This document shows positions 58,321 through 64,000 of a stretch of DNA of 64,000 bases, one piece after another (position 1 is the first letter of the stretch; each line of letters opens with the position of its first letter). The position numbers and the translations under genes were made by a program. A model generated the notes under the pieces. That model made no database searches. It was given only the letters and a program-made list of their open reading frames with translations, and was not told where the DNA came from. The DNA is from Cycas panzhihuaensis (taxonomy: Eukaryota > Cycadophyta), in contig CM041465.1 of NCBI GenBank assembly GCA_023213395.1, forward strand, positions 64,363,741 to 64,427,740, in the 5' to 3' direction.

Positions 58321-60029
58321 TATGTGCCAGTGACGTTATGTCTAGTACACATAGCACAACAAGGATGTAGAAATAAATGCTATGATAAGAAGTAAGTAAT
58401 GATTAAATACTTTTTAATAATAATGAAAAATGAGTATAAGCAATGATGCAAGAATAAGGCCTAATGTAGAGTTGGTAAATAGTGGTAATGTGTCATGCCA
58501 CTAACCTCTAACTTATATCCAAATGTAGGTGAGGTTTTGATGCCTAAGGCTTCTTGTATACGATTAGGGCCTTCACCCACGATACTCTCACCTACACTCG
58601 GTGATGAAATCTAAGTCACAGTGGAGCCCAAGTACTCTCATTCCTTACCTAGTTCACCATTGAGCAGCTATATACCTCCTCCAAAGAGTCAAATAGTACG
58701 TGTATATTCCACGACTATGATAGATATTAGACTAGGTTAATTTTAATCTTGCATTAAGATTTTTAGTTTTCTTAGGTGGTTATCAGGATTATCCCTAATT
58801 GGAGGTCATAGGTATAGCTAACTTGTCCCTCCACCACTATTCTGATTAAGACTAGACCTAGTATGAAGCTCACACCTCCCTTAGGGCCTGGATTTGGCCA
58901 ACCATGGTTTATTTCAACTAAGACGAGTCTACGCATAAGTTAAGAGCTGGCAATATAAATCATACAGATGAGATTCTTTTTAAGAATAATACAAGTTATT
59001 TTTGAAAAACTAAAAACTGAAATAGAAAGTTGCCAAATGTGCTTACTTGTCTTTTATGCTTTCTTTGTTGTTATTGCTATTTTTGTGATGCTTTATGCTA
59101 TGCACGCAACTAGAGAAAATATACTAGATTTAGTAGGGGAACAAGATGTTACTCTCGATCCACTCATTCCCTTGATTTAGTATAACGTTTCCAAATATGT
59201 TTTTAGAAATTTCAATACAAAAGCCACAATGGACTAAAAAATGGATGAAATTTCCACTTAAATACTAATTTTTTAAAATCTAAATACATGTTATTTTGCC
59301 CTATTTTGTGATTTTTTTACAAAATTTATAAATAATGATAAATGGGTAAAATTTTCTAAAAATTACAAATATGAAGGCCTAAATGATGGAATTTGAATTT
59401 ATGGAAGAAGGAAAAAGTGTTTAGAATGTTATTTTTGATAGAGTAGTGAAGTTAAATTTTTTAAAATGCATAAACATTGTTTTGCCTGAAAAAACACAAA
59501 AGCATAATCTTGTTAGATCCACTGTCCTAGAATCTAAAATTCAATATGTCAAAAGTTACATATTTATATGTACATTAACTTTTTCTTCTCCACTATCTCC
59601 AAAATCAGCCAAAAAACTACCTGAAATACCCTCATAATGTCCCTTATAGGGTTGAGTAGGCAAATTCATCATCTATGAGAAAACTGTATAGATCTCACTA
59701 ACTAATGGATCAAATTTGATGAGATTTATCTTAAAATAATTTTAAGATATAAATATACTAGATCCCTTAAAAATACTTTTAGATTTATAGCTTATAATTA
59801 AAGGATTTCATTGGAAAAAGTTCCTTAAGTCACTTATATACAAATTTTACCCTTTTATTTTAGCTAAAACTCATTAATATAGGTTGGATATGAAGCTTCT
59901 CCAGAAGACAAAAATGATCCTTTAATCAAGATAATCCTACATAGCAAATTTTATTAAAATCTAAGATGATCAATTTTTTAATAAAATTGTAGGCCTTTAA
60001 TGCTTTTGGGACTATTCTGGAAACCAGAC
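58321..60029. other. Unassigned region within the leader of E2
   Basis: A copia leader is normally a few hundred bases, so this is probably one or more old insertions. A frame at 58968-59180 (+) encodes a 70-residue protein with a hydrophobic segment (CLLVFYAFFVVIAIFVMLYA); it has no family resemblance and may be chance. A copia-like CCTCCACC-rich stretch lies near 58620-58880. No LTR ends were found. Confidence 0.4.
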
Positions 60030-60428
60030 TGTTAAAATATAATGTTTAATGTGGACTTATTATACATGTGTACTTCCCACCATTCACCTACTTTGAGATA
60101 TATGAGATGCACATATATCCATGCTATCCCACTATTGGATTATGTAATGACTCATTGTACGTAATAGGTTACTCATGAGGTGATTATCACTATATATTTG
60201 TACTCTTACCACTTAAGAACTAGAGAAAGGAGAGAGGAGAAAGATGTAATCCTTATCATCATAAGCGAAGTCCTAACTCCACCTTCTCCTATGTTTTTTC
60301 CCACATTAGTTTTTATACGTATAAATCTTGGTGTCTTGTGGTGATGATTATGTTTGATGATGTTTACTTTACATGTTTAATATTTTATGCTCATGAGTTT
60401 ATATTATTACATCTTCATATTTTTAACA
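60030..60428 (+). repeat. 5' LTR of the small LTR element
   Basis: Ends TG...CA. 'actatatatttgtac' near 60191 is a plausible TATA box. Primer-binding site at 60429-60440. Confidence 0.85.
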
Positions 60429-61948
60429 TGGTATTAGAGAAGTGTTGCATCCAAGCCGCCATGGTGAGGTGAATATCTTGCTTATCTAGTTGAAGCCTAT
60501 CAAGATTCATATAGGAGACATAGTCAATACTGATGGTATGCTTATATGTAATTTTATGTGGATATTTCATTCATACATATTGGTGCTTATATTTGAAGCA
60601 TGTAGTGTTGGAGCTCACACATAGCTAGTTTTGAGAGATTACAAGATTCTTTTCCAAAAATTCTAATTCTATCAGGTACCTATCATCATTGTGTCTCTTT
60701 TTGTAAAATTTAATCTCATTCTGAGTCTATTTGATTCTCTGTTCGGGTTCTACATTCCTATTTTGGTTTGTCATTTTGCGTACAGGACACACAAGCCATA
60801 AAAAAGTACCTGCACTATTTATGTAATATCTCTGCAACCGTTTATCCAATTTGTGAACCATCTAAAGCGTCAAAAATCTAATTCAGAGTTTTATAATTTG
60901 GAATCAAATTTAATTAGATTTGGAGCTAATTTGAGAGAGATATTTTCTAATCAAATTAACCTTTATATCCAATCTATTTGAGCTTTATCTTTTTCTAAAA
61001 TTTCAGTTAATTCTAATCTTTTTCATGGCTCCAAACATGGTGTTGAATTTATTTGTGAAGAATGGTAGATGATTATTAAAGTTTAGTTTAAAATCAAATA
61101 TTTTAAGGCCTATTTATGATATTTTAAGGCCCATTTCAGTTGAAAATTTTATATTAAGTGAGAAGTATTTGATGGATTTGTCATATGAAATATCCTTAAT
61201 ATGTTGGTTGTTGTTTTCCCCCTTCACAACATCATATTTGGTCTAGCAGATGACAAAAGCCCTAAACAAACATACAGATCACCTAGATATTGAAGCAATT
61301 TATGTTATTTAGTTAGATGTTAGTACAATTTCTTTATTACAATTAACTTACCATTGCTAAGTGATTTGACATAACCCTAGAGTTAATTGTACAAGATGAT
61401 CTAGTTGTCGACTTAATCTAGCTGATGAAACTTTATTAGTCCTATAAGCAATTTGGGAAGAAGATGAACCATATACTTGAAGCAATTTCCTAGTAAACTG
61501 GCGATTACAGTGGTTGGTGACCCATCTATTTCGGTAGATGGATTTTGTTTTATATAGACTTAGATATCACTTTGCTTGATTTGATAGACAACTTAATGTA
61601 GATTGAAAATAGCCACCACATAGGTGAAGATATGAAGATATGCATAAAACACTTCATATATAGGTTTATAGAGATATCATATAGTTAAAGTTCTTTTATA
61701 GGTTACATATGGTTTTGGTGATTAATATAGAAGATCTTTTTGAGCTTACAATGTGACAAATTCACTCGTAATATATAGGAAATAGGTTACAAGATATTGG
61801 ATACATGAAACAGGATATAGGATACAGGTTATAAGTGATACTACATATACGATACAGGTGACAGTTATAGGTTACAAGTACCAGCATATAAGATGAAGAT
61901 ATGAAGACTCAAGATCAGGATTCAAGGACATTAAACATTATGGGAGGA

Positions 61949-62347
61949 TGTTAAAACATAATGTTTATTATGGACTCATTATACACATGTACTTCCCACC
62001 ATTCACCTACTTCGAGATATGTGAGATGTACACATATCCATGCTATCCCACTATTGGATGATATAACAACTCATTATATGTAATAGGCTGCTCATGAGGT
62101 GATTATCACTATATATTTGTACTCTTATCACTTAAGAAGTAGATAAAGGATAGAGGAAAAAGATATAATCCTTATGATCATAAGTGAAGTCCTAACTCTA
62201 CCTTCTCCCGTGGTTTTTCCCACATTGGGTTTTCCACGTATAAATCTTGGTGTCTTTTGGTGATGATTATGTTTGATGATTTTTACTTTATATGTTTAAT
62301 GTTTTATACTCATGAGTTTATATTATTACATCTTCATATTTTTAACA
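61949..62347 (+). repeat. 3' LTR of the small LTR element
   Basis: Same length as 60030-60428 and clearly similar with scattered substitutions. It is followed by tagtatcaaagcaatcatg, itself primer-site-like. Confidence 0.85.
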
Positions 62348-62579
62348 TAGTATCAAAGCAATCATGTCATCTCTATTTTTAACACAAACGACTTCGAAAA
62401 CCTATATTTTCTACCTCTAAAATTCTACACACATAGAGAAAGTAGCAACATATAAACTACTATAATTTTAATCTCTCAAAATGTTAAAAATGAGTGCACT
62501 CTTAATACTTCACATTGAAGGTGAATAAGAGGTAAAATGACTCCATGCAAGTGGAATGGAGTCAATAGATCCCTTTCTA
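62348..62579. other. Leader fragment between the small element and E2 primer site
   Basis: Begins with a second primer-site-like sequence (tagtatcaaagc at 62348-62359) in plus orientation and ends next to the minus-strand primer site of E2. No gene. Confidence 0.4.
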
Positions 62580-62593
62580 GCTCTGAGACCACA
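62580..62593 (-). promoter_or_regulatory. Primer-binding site of copia E2
   Basis: The minus strand reads TGTGGTCTCAGAGC directly after the LTR terminus TCTTTCA. TGGTCTCAGAGC differs from the initiator-Met site TGGTATCAGAGC at one position. Confidence 0.8.
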
Positions 62594-62904
62594 TGAAAGA
62601 AGAATGGATCTAGGGAATAAATCACCCACATACACACAATGCCAATGGAGAATGAAAAAGAGATGAAATAAGATGTGAGAGAAAACTTAGAGGTGAGAAT
62701 GAATAATGACTCTCTCCTTGAGATTTTGTCTTTTATTATTGAAGGTGAGCATTAGGGTTAAGATTTTCTTGCCTCATGACATAAACCTAAAATTACACCT
62801 AAATGCATATAAAGTACATTTCATTAAGAGACTAATGCTAATAATATATCCTAAGATCACATAATTAATCTACATAAATGACCTTGATACATTAACCTCT
62901 TTCA
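62594..62904 (-). repeat. 5' LTR of copia E2
   Basis: 311 bp; on the minus strand TGAAAGAGGTTAATG...CTTCTTTCA. The right flank tattc (62905-62909) pairs with the left flank cattt (27368-27372) of the E2 3' LTR, and sequence beyond it is E1 integrase, so E2 is nested in E1. Confidence 0.85.
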
Positions 62905-64000
62905 TATTCTATGAAGAGGATGTTAACATATCTAGGGAAGATGGTCCTTCTACCACTATTTTTCCTTTATTAAATGAAGATGGAGAGGATGATTCTTCTA
63001 TAATGGCTTTATCTTTAATAACTTTGCTATCTTTAAAAGATAGTACTATATGTGCATTCATCAGTTCAAAGTCATAGATTATATTCTTTGAACCTCTATT
63101 GTCAGCTTCTAATATTTAGAGTAATTTATATGTGTCCTTCCCTCCTAAATTTTAGAATCTAATTATCATACTTGATAACATTATTATAATGGCATGAAGG
63201 TATTTTAGAGTCCAGTCTAAGTAATTGATCTTTTATCTTCATAAAAATGATATCTCTAGTAATAATGATTTTTTGTTATAAAATTATAAAGACCTTATAC
63301 CCTTTCTTTTCCATAGGGTATCCATCAAAGATGCCTTTAAGTGTCATTAGTTAGAGTTTATTTTGATTTGCATCCAAAATGTGGGCATAATATGTAGAGA
63401 TAAAAATCTTAAAGTAGTGAATAATGGGGGTTTATCCAAACCACTTTTCATTAGGTGATTGTCCTTCTTTTAATGGTCTAATAGCAATGCTATAATAAAC
63501 AACTATCTAGATGGCTTTGGCCATAGGTAGGTAGGTATATTTTTGTATACCAACATAGCTCAAGCCATGTTCATGATTATCCTGTTCATGTACTTAACAA
63601 CTTTATTTTGCTATGGGGTGCCTACTATTATTGTTTGATATTTGATACCAATGTCTCGAAGGTAGCTTTCAAACTTATATGAGGTATATTTACCACTATT
63701 ATTAGTTTTAAGACATTCGAGTTAATAACCTAACTCTTTCTTATTATGGGTTTTAAATTCTTTGAATACACAGAAGGCTTTATCTTTCTTGTGTGAAAAA
63801 GCTACCTATACTTTCCTAGTGAAATCATCAATGAAAGTGATATAATATAATTTGCCCTTCAGTGAAGGAATAGGCATCAGTCTACATAGATCAGAGTGTA
63901 CCAATTATAATGGATGACTCAATTTCTACTAACTTTTAGAAAAGAGTTATCGATAAGATCTGGCAATGATATAAGCTTCACATTTAAAGGACTTGGAGGA
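62905..64000 (-). pseudogene. Copia E1 integrase, continuing beyond the window
   Basis: Collinear with 29884-30990 of E2. The minus strand reads IGIKYQTIIVGTP*QNKVV, MNRIIMNMA and AMLVYKNIPTYLWPKPS (integrase core, Glu region). The stop in GTP*QN is TAG, with CAG expected. It continues the E1 frame interrupted at 27372. GAG-pre-integrase begins at the window end (FKCEAYIIA). Confidence 0.82.

Larger units (their letters stand above)
60030..62347 (+). mobile_element. Small non-autonomous LTR retrotransposon
   Basis: Two 399-bp LTRs (60030-60428 and 61949-62347), each TGTTAAAA...TTTTTAACA. The 5' LTR is followed at once by tggtattagaga, an initiator-Met tRNA primer site variant. 'attatgggagga' before the second LTR is the polypurine tract. 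The 1.5-kb interior has no recognisable gag or pol on either strand. It is larger than a typical TRIM and smaller than a LARD. The flanks cagac (60025-60029) and tagta (62348-62352) do not match, so the right border is not a simple insertion end. Confidence 0.82.

Noticed and set aside
1-64000. CRISPR array, prokaryotic operons, tRNA or rRNA genes
   Set aside because: No regularly spaced repeats and no such genes; all large repeats are LTRs or duplicated blocks.

Overview
This is a plant nuclear window made almost entirely of decayed, nested LTR retrotransposons. I find no intact host gene, no tRNA or rRNA gene and no CRISPR array. Ty3/gypsy elements of Tat-like type (2.6-3 kb LTRs, C-x2-H-x4-H-x4-C gag knuckle, second RNase H, antisense extra gene) sit beside several Ty1/copia families and one short non-autonomous LTR element. 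Nearly every reading frame carries stops and frameshifts. The sequence suggests a seed plant with a large, repeat-rich genome, but does not fix the species. Layout, left to right. 1-10259: gypsy 'A' (+), an LTR fragment joined to an integrase, then a long 3' internal region with an antisense two-exon gene (2815-4777), an inserted copia solo LTR (5363-6015), a second RNase H (6650-7063), a polypurine tract and the 3' LTR. 10260-11582: AT-rich, no gene seen. 11583-19777: copia 'H1' (+), split by a minus-strand copia deletion derivative 'F' (12494-15876) and by a minus-strand gypsy solo LTR 'D' (16169-19130); both insertions have near-perfect 5-bp target duplications. 19850-24886: gypsy 'C' (-), post-protease linker, protease, gag and part of its LTR. 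24887-27372: 3' half of copia 'E1' (-). 27373-31343: 3' half of copia 'E2' (-), which is inserted in E1. 31344-44818: gypsy 'B' (+), the most complete element: LTR, gag, protease, RT, RNase H, integrase, antisense gene, second RNase H, polypurine tract and a truncated 3' LTR. 44819-56935: a second copy of C, E1, E2 and the B LTR (now a solo LTR). 56936-58320: the remaining gag/protease part of E2. 58321-60029: unassigned. 60030-62347: small LTR element. 62594-62904: 5' LTR of E2. 62905-64000: E1 resumes with its integrase. How the parts relate: E1 entered the LTR of C, E2 entered E1, and B entered E2. A block of about 23.6 kb (21183-44818) was then tandemly duplicated, or two haplotypes were joined during assembly, and the second copy of B collapsed to a solo LTR. 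This one history accounts for almost every boundary. The most unusual content is the antisense spliced gene (plant-mobile-domain-like N-terminal part, acidic repeat linker, coiled coil) shared by A and B, and the second RNase H lying far downstream of integrase in both.
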